Assembly: GCA_945921465.1 (NCBI GenBank)
Contig: CAMEKS010000010.1
Span: 1 to 34,640, forward strand
Direction of reading: 5' to 3'
Source: an uncultured Clostridia bacterium
GTDB lineage: Bacteria; Bacillota; Clostridia; Christensenellales; UBA1242
DNA length: 34,640 bases
Numbering within the stretch: the stretch's first letter is position 1; each line of letters starts with the position of its first letter. Shown in pieces: positions 17,501-24,392 of the stretch. The position numbers were made by a program, and so were the translations under genes. The notes beneath the pieces were generated by a model, which ran no database searches, was not told the DNA's origin, and saw nothing but the letters and a program-made list of their open reading frames with translations.

Positions 17501-20463
17501 ATTTCATTGCCGTCATACTCTTTTTCCCATACTCCATCGATCGCGTTTTTTACTAGTCCATTTTCGGTCAACCCAGCATAATGTACCTGTATTTTTCCCT
17601 TCTCTATAGTTCCAGACAATGTATTGGCAATCACATAATTGTCACAACCTGTGCCTGACAAAGTGTAAGACAATGCCTTACCTGTCCCAACCAATTCGTT
17701 ATCGTATGTAACATTGTCAATACTAACAGTATCACCTGCCACTACTTTATTTTCTGTAACTAAGTTATTCTTAATCCAATCTATTGAGTTTTGGGACAAA
17801 GTGGTTGTGCTATCATAATCTTTGGATATAACATACTTATCTTCGCTAACAGATATATCAGCCGCACTGGTCAAATTGCTCCAATCGAAATCCAACTCTA
17901 TTGGCTTGACAATAATTCGTTTTAATTGTTGCTTATGCAGTTCTATAATAGAGTTATCTGCTTTTTTCTTCAGTGTTAAATCGAAAGTGCAAATATATGT
18001 GCCACTATCCGCAACATTCTTAATAGTTATCTGCCCATTAGAGTCTGGTATAATAATATTGCTGGCACTAATACTTCCTTTGTACCAAGTAATTGTTTGA
18101 CTCTCTAATGTATAATCGTTATTTGTTGATCCTTTAAGCGCACCAACACTTGCACTTAATTTTTCTACGCCATCATTTCCAGCCCCTGAAGTATCTTTAA
18201 TAGAATTATATACAAAACTATACCATGTCCCTGTCTGATCCACTGTTGTCTCAATTCCACTACTTGCGGCTGCGGCAGACATAGTTATCGAAGTTGAAAC
18301 TCTGATTGACGAATCATTTGAGGCATCTGTAATATTGCTTATCTCAACTATAACAGGCTTTAGAATAATCGAGAATATAGTAGAAATTTTGCTAGTTGTA
18401 TAATTGCTAAGCAAATAATTATTGCCGGTGGGCTCGCCTGATTTGGTGTATTCATATTCATATTTTAACAAATCTATTGTGGCCGTCGTCCCAGCACATA
18501 TTGTTGTAAATGTATTGTACGAAATTTGCCAATATCTAATTCTATAACCATCTGTCACAATTTGAGGCAGTTGATAAGAAGAATTGGTAGAGTAAGTTAT
18601 CTTGTCATAACTACTTAACTCGTAATCCTTAGGTAATAGCACTGTCACATGTGTCATATATGGATCGGTGGTATTAACTTCATTATTTGTCACTGCCGTT
18701 CCTGGACTAGCTATATAATGTATGACAAATGCATATTCTATCCCCGTTTCGGAAGTAAGAACTATCTTAATATTGTCTCTACCAGCAAATCGAATTCGTA
18801 TACTTCCGCCCGAATAACCACTATACTTTTCTTTTCCCAAATAGTATAATGTAAAAGATGTATTATCTATTGTTACACTCTTATCCATTACTTTATTTGC
18901 ATTATTGTCAACGACATTCCCATCCAGGCTACTAATGGCAATCATAGGCTGACCATTGGTGTCATAGCCCAATGCTGAATATGTAGCCAAATACAATTCG
19001 ACCTCATTATCTACTGTGTAGAACTCGTTGACACCAGAAATCTGTGTATTGTGATAAAGTATTCTATTCCGTCTAGTACCAGATGTAATTATACTGCCGG
19101 TATTGTTGACATTGACAGACAGCATACCCAACTCTGCCATTACTAAGAAGGGTTTTACTATTGTTGTAGAACCTACAATTATCTCTATCTTATAAGTTCC
19201 CCAGTCTAAATTCGTATCCGATTTAGAAGTAATACTAATTCTGTCTGCATTCGACACAATATCAAACATATTTGTGATGTCCATATTGCCTTGCCAAATC
19301 TTGATACTGCTTATATCAGAACCCGAAGCATTGATGCATTCGTATGTCAAACTAATACTAGTGCCAGCAGGGTTATAAGCAAAAACATTTTTCTGCTTAA
19401 CAACCATAGATTCTTTGTTGGACCAATTGGAAGTCTTGTCATATTTCTTAACTTCATAATCATTGCCGCCAACTATCTCCATTGCCGGCAAAGTAGACTC
19501 GCTTCGGTCAATCACAAAACCAGCGAATGAACCATAATTGGCTATTGAGTATGGCAAATAATATATGCCATTAGTACGGCTTTCGCAACTATAAGCATCC
19601 TCATCTGCTTTGTATGCATTCTCTCCATACGAGTTAAGAGTTATCCAAGCACCTGTACCATAATCACCGCAATCTATAGTATCATCCCAACCAATTACTG
19701 AAACAGCGTGCCCGGCACCAGAATTAACAAAAATATTTTTGTAGTCTATTACTTTTGTTCTAGACAACACTGATGTATATAGCGAACCATTTTCGTGTAA
19801 AAAATACTTTACTTGCCCTCTAATAACCTCTCTTTGGCTATCTGTGGTAGCGGCTTTGCTATAACTAGACCAATCAGTAGAAGCCTTAAAAGGCTTTATA
19901 TAATCTGGCAAGCTAAACGAATAATCAGAGTAATAATCATAATATGTTTTGTAGTTATAATTATCTATTCCATCAAAAATATCTAGCGGCAAATCACTTT
20001 CTAACATTGCGAATTGACTAAATATATCTCTAAAATATCCACCACTGCCTATATTGTAGTTGCCCGAATTAATCCCCGCAAGGTACAACGACATCCACCC
20101 CTCGGCCAAATTGTAATATTCATTCAATTGCTTAGATATTGTAGTCTCTAGTGCCGTAGTTGTGGCATGCGCCCAACATAGCCCGTATGGCTGTTGGTCT
20201 TGAGTCAAAAGCAAAATTTCATTCCGCATATTATAAGATTCGGGATAGTCAGCCCATGCAGAATTGGCTGGTTGTGTATAATTAGTAACACCCAAAGAAT
20301 TGACAAAAGCCTCGCTGGATACTCTATCCATTTCGCTATCAAATGACACATCAGTAGTGCTAGCCATCTCAACCTCTGCTTTGCACCCAATCGCAAGTCC
20401 GCCCGATATGGTCATCAATGTTAAAATAATTATGTAACTAACATATCTAATTATTTTCTTCAT
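14545..20463 (-). CDS. Giant cell-surface papain-like (C1) protease with Ig/MBG/YDG repeats
   Basis: A 1972-residue secreted protein. Residues 1-30 form a signal peptide. Residues about 70-310 are a C1A cysteine peptidase domain with the complete active site: Q91 and C96 (QPYGLCWAHA), H252 (GAGHAVSVIGWDD) and N277 (WITLNSYG). A lectin-like or Ig-like region follows, then a long series of beta-rich repeats. One of these is YDG-like (YDSTTTL... GDTVSIDNVTY... GTGKAL... CDNYVIANT) and several are MBG-like units with a (V/I)NAGTYTV-type ending, such as IINAGTYTVALDYDKDNYTI. Near the end is a Listeria-Bacteroides-type repeat (KFGYTLTGWNID). Residues about 1925-1950 are one membrane helix followed by a basic tail; there is no LPXTG sorting signal. 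I infer surface protein processing or adhesion. The ATG follows AGAGAG. A leftward monocistronic gene. Confidence 0.88.
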   Translation of the reverse strand: MKKIIRYVSYIIILTLMTISGGLAIGCKAEVEMASTTDVSFDSEMDRVSSEAFVNSLGVTNYTQPANSAWADYPESYNMRNEILLLTQDQQPYGLCWAHATTTALETTISKQLNEYYNLAEGWMSLYLAGINSGNYNIGSGGYFRDIFSQFAMLESDLPLDIFDGIDNYNYKTYYDYYSDYSFSLPDYIKPFKASTDWSSYSKAATTDSQREVIRGQVKYFLHENGSLYTSVLSRTKVIDYKNIFVNSGAGHAVSVIGWDDTIDCGDYGTGAWITLNSYGENAYKADEDAYSCESRTNGIYYLPYSIANYGSFAGFVIDRSESTLPAMEIVGGNDYEVKKYDKTSNWSNKESMVVKQKNVFAYNPAGTSISLTYECINASGSDISSIKIWQGNMDITNMFDIVSNADRISITSKSDTNLDWGTYKIEIIVGSTTIVKPFLVMAELGMLSVNVNNTGSIITSGTRRNRILYHNTQISGVNEFYTVDNEVELYLATYSALGYDTNGQPMIAISSLDGNVVDNNANKVMDKSVTIDNTSFTLYYLGKEKYSGYSGGSIRIRFAGRDNIKIVLTSETGIEYAFVIHYIASPGTAVTNNEVNTTDPYMTHVTVLLPKDYELSSYDKITYSTNSSYQLPQIVTDGYRIRYWQISYNTFTTICAGTTATIDLLKYEYEYTKSGEPTGNNYLLSNYTTSKISTIFSIILKPVIVEISNITDASNDSSIRVSTSITMSAAAASSGIETTVDQTGTWYSFVYNSIKDTSGAGNDGVEKLSASVGALKGSTNNDYTLESQTITWYKGSISASNIIIPDSNGQITIKNVADSGTYICTFDLTLKKKADNSIIELHKQQLKRIIVKPIELDFDWSNLTSAADISVSEDKYVISKDYDSTTTLSQNSIDWIKNNLVTENKVVAGDTVSIDNVTYDNELVGTGKALSYTLSGTGCDNYVIANTLSGTIEKGKIQVHYAGLTENGLVKNAIDGVWEKEYDGNEIAGIYAYYDNNGVNVRLGDDKWECDGESVTSIPATAIGKIYTLSFGNGDIDTNTSELVAEELKVRIVKKHLTANWVLDSGLSYTGIYGGFKQYSTVYTGTDILPNISATIDGYNATFDVYYNDTIMNTPNVLAVGMYKLQIATINGEDVNYDYYDITDGSIYINLGKLDITIDWSVTGGSLVTEGQYIIDYADVDLASQIGHKYNTEDFCNLEIKCNEEIVNNIIGIGTYTVSVVGFDTDIYNIINPSIELVVSPIDSVDVIWESSYDFVNGKYQTSYSGESIILDTTGAMDDAEVRAYWQVSTSSPKHYLPINITIGGEAASEVKNSGTYSLQVSSTSANITNAISGGAELVINKISLDNTLAVPNSTTKADGVHYTYDGSDILQSISCSEAVKDVANIVVKSGGEVVTEIINAGTYTVALDYDKDNYTISNDEINLIIDKRPVVVEWQISELTKSNNKYIAEYSARDFVNNISATYTIEAEPAAMLLTITKNGEIVDNILNVGEYIVSINANFGANYEVIGDASQTIEIIPRTIRVVADIYDYSYGEAVPANPGYMIYDGSDNLIDMNAEDLPQFNVTYSNNNIVTEIAAWRYQTGEDTQKSCDIILSMIDGIDYSNWDITLVNGSLSVTLQQLTINFRKDNSVVGSKSIVVYQTQQISDPIEEFRAGDRGLSAWYNGDDIVDLNTFVPTSIRGYILNTYSIYSVKYVNNMVQPSVVIKEMSYHAKAPIYIPTMIDTDKSPKKFGYTLTGWNIDNDTYLLNMTTTTSQLGLEKDVELTPYFTPTIYSLTLIVRQDNVPTSQYYTYNYTIEDYDNNIVINLQAPSIEGWWLEGIYYNNKNLNTSSIYLNMLFERSQIEEINASSSTKVVLEARYQIFQRILTVMYQGKAILTESLSEGETVNWKYLDTLVKKKFGYIYTYSTNDSNSFIVVKINEFPLLYVCLGGTIVLAIALTMIIRTIKKRRLEKDKEILSKLLNKLDAKDD

Positions 20464-20761
20464 ATTGTCTCTCTGATTACTTTTATTATCTTATTATGTC
20501 GCAAATTGACACTTTTTACGCTTACTATATAATATCATATCCTTATATTTTTCCCTAACCTATATCTGCATTTTATTAAAATAATAATTTTAATAAAAAA
20601 ATAATTACAAAAAAGTGGTAAACAACAAAAAAATAAAACAATAGTAATATGTTTAATTGAATTAATTACACATTTATTATTGGCACACATTTATTCACAA
20701 TTTCTAAGAGACACGATCGCAGAAATTATTGATTAGTAAATAAATATACAGAGCAAAATAA
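20464..20761. other. Upstream region of the giant protease gene
   Basis: About 300 nt, strongly AT-rich. A TATTAT/TATAGT-like -10 near 20525 could serve the leftward protease gene, but no convincing -35 accompanies it. No ORF or RNA gene is seen. Confidence 0.35.
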
Positions 20762-20938
20762 CTAGGCAAAGAGTCCCTAATAGGATATAATCAATACAGC
20801 AAAAAAGGTCGAGACGAAATTAAAATAATAGTATATAATGTTAGGGTATTAGGTTGAGGGCGAGACAAAGATAACCCAAGAATACAATTAGAGCCTATTG
20901 GTGAGCGTGGTTATATAGAATTAATGCCAATCAAATAA
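20762..20938 (+). pseudogene. Possible remnant of a coding region with an in-frame stop
   Basis: One forward frame reads LGKESLIGYNQYSKKGRDEI...VYNVRVLG, then a TGA, then GRDKDNPRIQLEPIGERGYI...MPIK and TAA. Both halves have a protein-like composition and share a frame, but there is no start codon or ribosome binding site and only 59 codons in total. It could be the degraded 3' end of a lost gene; I do not recognise the family. It may also be chance. Confidence 0.3.
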
Positions 20939-20950
20939 AGTAGAATGAAC

Positions 20951-21005
20951 AAAAAAATAGATACAATAGTGCATCTTGGTGAATAACTATTGTATCTGTT
21001 TTTTG
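20951..21005 (-). terminator. Intrinsic terminator of the ribosomal protein operon
   Basis: AGATACAATAGT pairs perfectly with ACTATTGTATCT; on the minus strand the hairpin is followed by ATTTTTTT. It lies 12 nt after the rplA stop, so transcription ends after rplA. Confidence 0.9.
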
Positions 21006-21016
21006 TAATTAACCTA

Positions 21017-21697
21017 TTATTTGTAGTCTACTCTGATACCAGGTCCCATAGTGCATGCAGCAGTAACAGACTTGATATATGTACCCTTAGCAGCAGCTGG
21101 TTTTGCCTTAACAATTGCATCCATTAATGCATTGAAGTTCTCTACCAATTTCTCTTTACCAAAAGATACTTTACCAATTCTTACGTGAATAATGTTGGTT
21201 TTGTCTAGTCTATATTCTACCTTACCAGCTTTGATATCGTGCAAAGCCTTAGCGATGTCTGTAGTTACAGTACCGCTCTTAGGGTTAGGCATCAAGCCTT
21301 TTGGTCCCAAAATCTTAGCGATTTTGCCTAGTTGTGGCATCATATCAGGGGTGGTTACGACAGCGTCAAAATCCATCCAACCGCCTTGAATTTTAGCAAT
21401 CAACTCTTCTGCACCAACATAGTCAGCGCCAGCCTTCTCAGCGATTGCAACATTGTCGCCCTTAGCAAAAACCAAAACTTTAACAGTTTTACCAGTTCCG
21501 TTAGGAAGTACAACAACGCCTCTAACCTGTTGGTCTGCATTTCTGCCATCTACGCCTAATTTGATATGAAGCTCGACTGTCTCGTCAAATTTTGCTTTAG
21601 CAGTTTTTTCTACTAAATCTAGTGCAGTCTCTACATCGTATAATTTAGTTCTATCGACTAGATTAGCACTCTCAATATACTTTTTACCTCTTTTCAT
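21017..21697 (-). CDS. rplA: Ribosomal protein L1
   Basis: Large-subunit protein of 226 residues that binds 23S rRNA helices 76-78 to form the mobile L1 stalk, and in many bacteria represses its own operon. The family signature runs [25 protein letters not shown], then [16 protein letters not shown] and [15 protein letters not shown]. The start at 21697 ([10 protein letters not shown]) follows AAGGAG by 5 nt; the ATG at 21718 in the ORF track precedes that site. The 45-nt leader element at 21710-21754 ends directly before this site, so bound L1 could block initiation. It is the last gene of the operon; rplJ and rplL do not follow. Confidence 0.97.
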   Translation of the reverse strand: MKRGKKYIESANLVDRTKLYDVETALDLVEKTAKAKFDETVELHIKLGVDGRNADQQVRGVVVLPNGTGKTVKVLVFAKGDNVAIAEKAGADYVGAEELIAKIQGGWMDFDAVVTTPDMMPQLGKIAKILGPKGLMPNPKSGTVTTDIAKALHDIKAGKVEYRLDKTNIIHVRIGKVSFGKEKLVENFNALMDAIVKAKPAAAKGTYIKSVTAACTMGPGIRVDYK

Positions 21698-21709
21698 AAT
21701 TTCTCCTTC

Positions 21710-21754
21710 GTGGTACATCGAATAAAATGTAATATAGATTTTTTATTCTCCCAC
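21710..21754 (-). promoter_or_regulatory. Putative L1-binding operator in the rplA leader
   Basis: On the minus strand GTGG (5') pairs with CCAC (3') and GAATAAAA pairs with TTTTATTC, leaving an asymmetric internal loop (GA opposite GATGTA). The GTGGGAG ... TACCAC pair resembles helix 76 of 23S rRNA (GGTGGGAG ... ATACCACC), the natural L1 site. It has the same length (45 nt) and the same outer sequence as the element before rplK. The rplA ribosome binding site follows within a few bases. Confidence 0.6.
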
Positions 21755-21769
21755 ATTAACTTTGTAATC

Positions 21770-22198
21770 TTATTCGGTTACAGTAATGCCCATACTCTTG
21801 CAAGAACCCTCGATCATACTCATAGCACTCTCGATGCTGCTTGCATTTAAGTCTGGCATTTTAGTTTCAGCAATTTTCTTGATTTGTGCCTTAGTGATAG
21901 TAGCAACTTTGTTCTTTCTAGGGTTAGCAGAACCGCTTTCGATACCTAACTCTTTCTTGATCAAAACTGCTGCTGGTGGAGTCTTAAGCACAAAAGTAAA
22001 ACTTCTGTCGGCATAGATAGTAATAACAACTGGAATTGTCAAACCTGCTTGAGCTGCAGTTTTCTCATTGAACTCCTTTGTGAATGCTGGAATGTTAATT
22101 CCGTGAGGTCCCAACATAGATCCTACTGGAGGTGCTGGGGTTGCTTTACCTGCTGGTAATTGTAGTTTTACTATTGCATTAACTTTCTTATCTGCCAT
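21770..22198 (-). CDS. rplK: Ribosomal protein L11
   Basis: A 142-residue protein that binds the GTPase-associated region of 23S rRNA and is needed for RelA activation during starvation. The proline-rich N-terminal motif [29 protein letters not shown] and the C-terminal RNA-binding domain ([32 protein letters not shown]) are complete. The start at 22198 (MADKK) follows AGGAGGAG; the track start at 22228 precedes it. A TGCCA/TGGCA hairpin sits just in front of the ribosome binding site and an L1-like element lies further up. The gap to rplA is 72 nt. Confidence 0.97.
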   Translation of the reverse strand: MADKKVNAIVKLQLPAGKATPAPPVGSMLGPHGINIPAFTKEFNEKTAAQAGLTIPVVITIYADRSFTFVLKTPPAAVLIKKELGIESGSANPRKNKVATITKAQIKKIAETKMPDLNASSIESAMSMIEGSCKSMGITVTE

Positions 22199-22231
22199 AG
22201 TTTTCTCCTCCTGCCAATTTAGTGGCAATTT

Positions 22232-22276
22232 GTGGTATAAACAAAATGCATTACAATAGATTTACATTTCTCCCAC
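22232..22276 (-). promoter_or_regulatory. Putative L1-binding operator in the rplK leader
   Basis: The minus strand reads GTGGGAG at the 5' end and TACCAC at the 3' end, again 45 nt long, with AAATG/CATTT as an inner helix. It shares GTGGGAGAA, an AATCTAT at the same offset, and TACCAC with the element before rplA. E. coli L1 represses its operon through a site in the rplK leader, so a role here is reasonable. Confidence 0.6.
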
Positions 22277-22332
22277 TATTTTGCTATTTTTACAGAGGAA
22301 TTATCCTCTGGAACAGCCCATATGCTTCTTGC

Positions 22333-22432
22333 GGCGGCGAGCCTGCCGGCACGCATAGCGTGCGTGGCTGCGTCCCATCAAATTATGGGACGGGCAGCGT
22401 GTCAGCCCGCTGACACGCTTGTGCTCGCCGCC
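22333..22432. repeat. GC-rich four-way-junction-like palindromic element
   Basis: A perfect 10-bp outer stem (GGCGGCGAGC/GCTCGCCGCC) encloses three hairpins: GCACGC-ATA-GCGTGC, CGTCCCAT-CAAATT-ATGGGACG and GCGTGTCAG-CCCG-CTGACACGC. About two thirds of the bases are G or C, against roughly 30% around it. The 6-mer CCATAT flanks it on both sides (22318-22323 and 22436-22441), which could be a target duplication. It contains no ORF. A small non-autonomous mobile or REP-like element is the simplest reading; a functional RNA is the alternative. Confidence 0.6.
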
Positions 22433-22560
22433 CTGCCATATATCGTACAAATAATTGTAGATGCTATCATCTTTAATACAATTATAAGTATAATATTTTC
22501 TGATTGTATCTGTTTGTATAGGTCTTTGCCTAACTCAATACAATTACAAGAACGGCTATT

Positions 22561-22641
22561 GCCAAGTGCTTAGATTTGACACATAATTCGCCCAATATCC
22601 AAATCTATCCACTTGGCTATCATTCCCAAAATATATTGGGC
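22561..22641 (-). repeat. Interleaved inverted repeats after nusG (pseudoknot or switch outline)
   Basis: GCCAAGTG and TAGATTTG (with two mismatched bases between them) pair with their reverse complements 22 nt away, 16 of 18 positions. A second perfect helix, GCCCAATAT/ATATTGGGC, uses one arm lying in the loop of the first and one arm outside it. The two helices cross, so they form either a pseudoknot or alternative folds. Confidence 0.5.
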
Positions 22642-22653
22642 AAATCAAATTAA

Positions 22654-23418
22654 TTATTTAACTTCTTTTACTTGATCTAGCGATACATCTACTGGTGTCT
22701 CTCTGCCAAACATCTCTACTATCACACGACACTTGTTAGTCTTGTCATCAATAGACATTACTTTGCCAACAAAACCTGCCAATGCACCATCTAATATCTC
22801 TACCGTATCCCCTACATTAAGATTGATATTGACTACTGCCACTTTCTCTAGATGCATTTTTCTAATTTCCTCTTCGGTCAAATGCAATGGTCTACCTTTT
22901 GGTCCAACAAAGCCAGTTATGCCACGTGTTCGAGTTACAGCATGCCAAATATCGTCACCATAGTTCATCTTGACCAAAATATATCCTGGCATTAATTTAC
23001 GTGTTACCAATTTGCGTTTACCATCTTTCTCCTCTACAACATCTTCCATAGGGATAACGATGTCAAATATACGAAGATTAAGATTGTATTTTGCCCTAAC
23101 TATCTCTAAGTTTTCTTTGGCAACATTTTCATAACCAGAGAATGTGTGCAGAACATACCATTTTGCATCTTTCTTGGCTTCTTCTATAGCCTTCTCTTCT
23201 TCGGTTAATTCTCTTGACTCTTCGGTAGTTTCGGCAGTTTTGCTCTCCGATTCGGCCTCGTTGTTATCGATACTAGCAGTAGTCACTTCAGCCTCTGTAG
23301 TAGGCTCTTCCGCACTCTCATTTATGGCCGTATTTGGGGCAACTTCGTTTGCTTCGCTAGTTAGAATATCTTCTTTGTTCTCTTCTATCATAAATTCTCT
23401 TTTAGTGGCTGCAAGCAT
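22654..23418 (-). CDS. nusG: Transcription termination/antitermination factor NusG with acidic N-terminal extension
   Basis: A 254-residue NusG. The NGN domain begins near residue 85 (AKWYVLHTFSGYENVAKENL) and includes RKLMPGYILVKMNY and RGITGFVGPKGRPLHL. The KOW domain follows (VGDTVEILDGALAGFVGKV). The first 80 or so residues are an acidic, low-complexity extension rich in E, T, A and S that is not part of the usual 175-180-residue protein. The ATG at 23418 has GGAG only 3 nt away; the ATG nine codons later has AGAG and is an alternative. Lies between secE and rplK in the usual order; the gap to secE is about 160 nt. Confidence 0.95.
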   Translation of the reverse strand: MLAATKREFMIEENKEDILTSEANEVAPNTAINESAEEPTTEAEVTTASIDNNEAESESKTAETTEESRELTEEEKAIEEAKKDAKWYVLHTFSGYENVAKENLEIVRAKYNLNLRIFDIVIPMEDVVEEKDGKRKLVTRKLMPGYILVKMNYGDDIWHAVTRTRGITGFVGPKGRPLHLTEEEIRKMHLEKVAVVNINLNVGDTVEILDGALAGFVGKVMSIDDKTNKCRVIVEMFGRETPVDVSLDQVKEVK

Positions 23419-23577
23419 TTGCTCCGCCTAATCCTTTTGTTAGATTTTGTTCAGTTAACTTATTTATAGTCTTAATAATGTGATTTATTTGTCACAAATC
23501 GCCTAGGCACAATATTTAATTCGGTGTCTAAGGCATTAAGATTGCCTCCACATGCGTGAATACAATTTTAATATATA

Positions 23578-23940
23578 TTAGCCCATCAACAAGCCAAACA
23601 ACCAGAAGAATAACCTATCGGCACCAAACAACAACAGTGTGCATACAGTAACAACTAACAAAACCACACAAGTGTTCTTAACAACTTTGCCGAAAGTTGG
23701 CCAAGATACTTTCTTTAACTCGCTATATAATTCTTTGGATTTCTGACCAATGCTTTTCTTGTCTTTATTTTTCTTAGACTTTTTAGCGTCTTTCTTGCTA
23801 TTTTTATCGTCTTTGGCATCTTTGTTAGTAGCTTTGGTATCTGCAGCAGCCTTGGTCTCGACCTTTGAATCCTCTACTTTCTCTTCTACTAGATTAGTCC
23901 CTTCCACTGCCTCAATATTTTTCTTATCTTTTTTTGCCAT
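23578..23940 (-). CDS. secE: Preprotein translocase subunit SecE
   Basis: A 120-residue component of the SecYEG channel. The conserved amphipathic segment ELKKVSWPTFGKVVKNT is followed by one membrane helix (VVLLVVTVCTLLLFGADRLFFWLF). The preceding 65 residues are a highly charged extension rich in K, D and A, much longer than in Bacillus SecE. The ATG follows AAGGAG by 7 nt. It sits 31 nt after rpmG in the operon. Confidence 0.95.
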   Translation of the reverse strand: MAKKDKKNIEAVEGTNLVEEKVEDSKVETKAAADTKATNKDAKDDKNSKKDAKKSKKNKDKKSIGQKSKELYSELKKVSWPTFGKVVKNTCVVLLVVTVCTLLLFGADRLFFWLFGLLMG

Positions 23941-23971
23941 TTATAGACTCCTTAATAATTATTAAATGGTA

Positions 23972-24121
23972 CTATTTAGTCTCTTTATGAGCAGTATGCT
24001 TCTTGCAAAAACTACAATACTTATTTACAGTGATTCTATCAGGATCATTTTTCTTGTTTTTCTCAGTAGTGTAATTTCTTCTTTTACATTCTGTGCACTC
24101 TAATGTAATAGTTTCTCTCAT
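23972..24121 (-). CDS. rpmG: Ribosomal protein L33 (zinc-binding form)
   Basis: A 49-residue gene too short for the ORF track: [19 protein letters not shown], ending in [16 protein letters not shown]. Two CxxC pairs (CTEC and CSFC) mark the zinc-ribbon (C+) form. The ATG follows AAGGAG by 9 nt. It is the first gene of the operon with secE, nusG, rplK and rplA. Confidence 0.95.
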   Translation of the reverse strand: MRETITLECTECKRRNYTTEKNKKNDPDRITVNKYCSFCKKHTAHKETK

Positions 24122-24154
24122 GGTTAATTACTCCTTATTATTTAGTCGATAGCA

Positions 24155-24183
24155 ATTCTATCATAACATTATACAATTGTCAA
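24155..24183 (-). promoter_or_regulatory. Sigma-A promoter of the rpmG-secE-nusG-rplK-rplA operon
   Basis: On the minus strand TTGACA and TAGAAT are separated by 17 nt, ending 34 nt before the rpmG ATG. Confidence 0.75.
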
Positions 24184-24194
24184 TATAAATCTCA

Positions 24195-24218
24195 ACAAAA
24201 AAAAGGCTCAAAGACCTT
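24195..24218 (-). terminator. Probable terminator after the DivIVA-like gene
   Basis: On the minus strand AAGGT pairs with GCCTT (one T-G pair) across a 6-nt loop, followed by eight T residues. It precedes the rpmG promoter. The stem is short, so efficiency is uncertain. Confidence 0.55.
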
Positions 24219-24392
24219 CTTTATATATCAATTGTATACACAATATAACACATTATGCCTCAAATGTAAAGTGTTTTGGTAACTAATAATAAAAATACTT
24301 GTAAATTTGCACATCTTTTGCATTATAATACATCAATTTGTAATATCCAACACCCATTAGCGATGCAACAATATTTAATGATTGGTCAATAA

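Larger units (their letters stand above)
22199..22653 (-). other. Long structured nusG-rplK spacer
   Basis: A 455-nt stretch without a gene inside the operon. In transcript order it holds: interleaved helices just after nusG (22561-22641), a TTGTAT/ATACAA hairpin near 22520, an AGATG/CATCT hairpin near 22465, a GC-rich four-way element (22333-22432), a CAGAGGA/TCCTCTG hairpin (22293-22310), and the L1-like element (22232-22276). I find no T-run, so read-through is expected. No clear internal promoter was recognised. Confidence 0.6.

Noticed and set aside
20380-20390. Possible lipobox (LAIGC) in the signal peptide of the giant protease
   Set aside because: The -3 position is not ideal and the protein already has a C-terminal membrane anchor, so an ordinary signal peptide is more likely.
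11-22418. The motif CGCTGACACGCT shared between ypeB and the GC-rich spacer element
   Set aside because: Many 12-mer matches are expected by chance in 34 kb; in ypeB it encodes a normal-looking protein stretch, so it is not evidence of an inserted repeat.
22570-22641. tRNA-like appearance of GATAGCCAAGTGGATAG after nusG
   Set aside because: No T-arm (GGTTCGA), no matching acceptor stem and no anticodon arm could be found around it.
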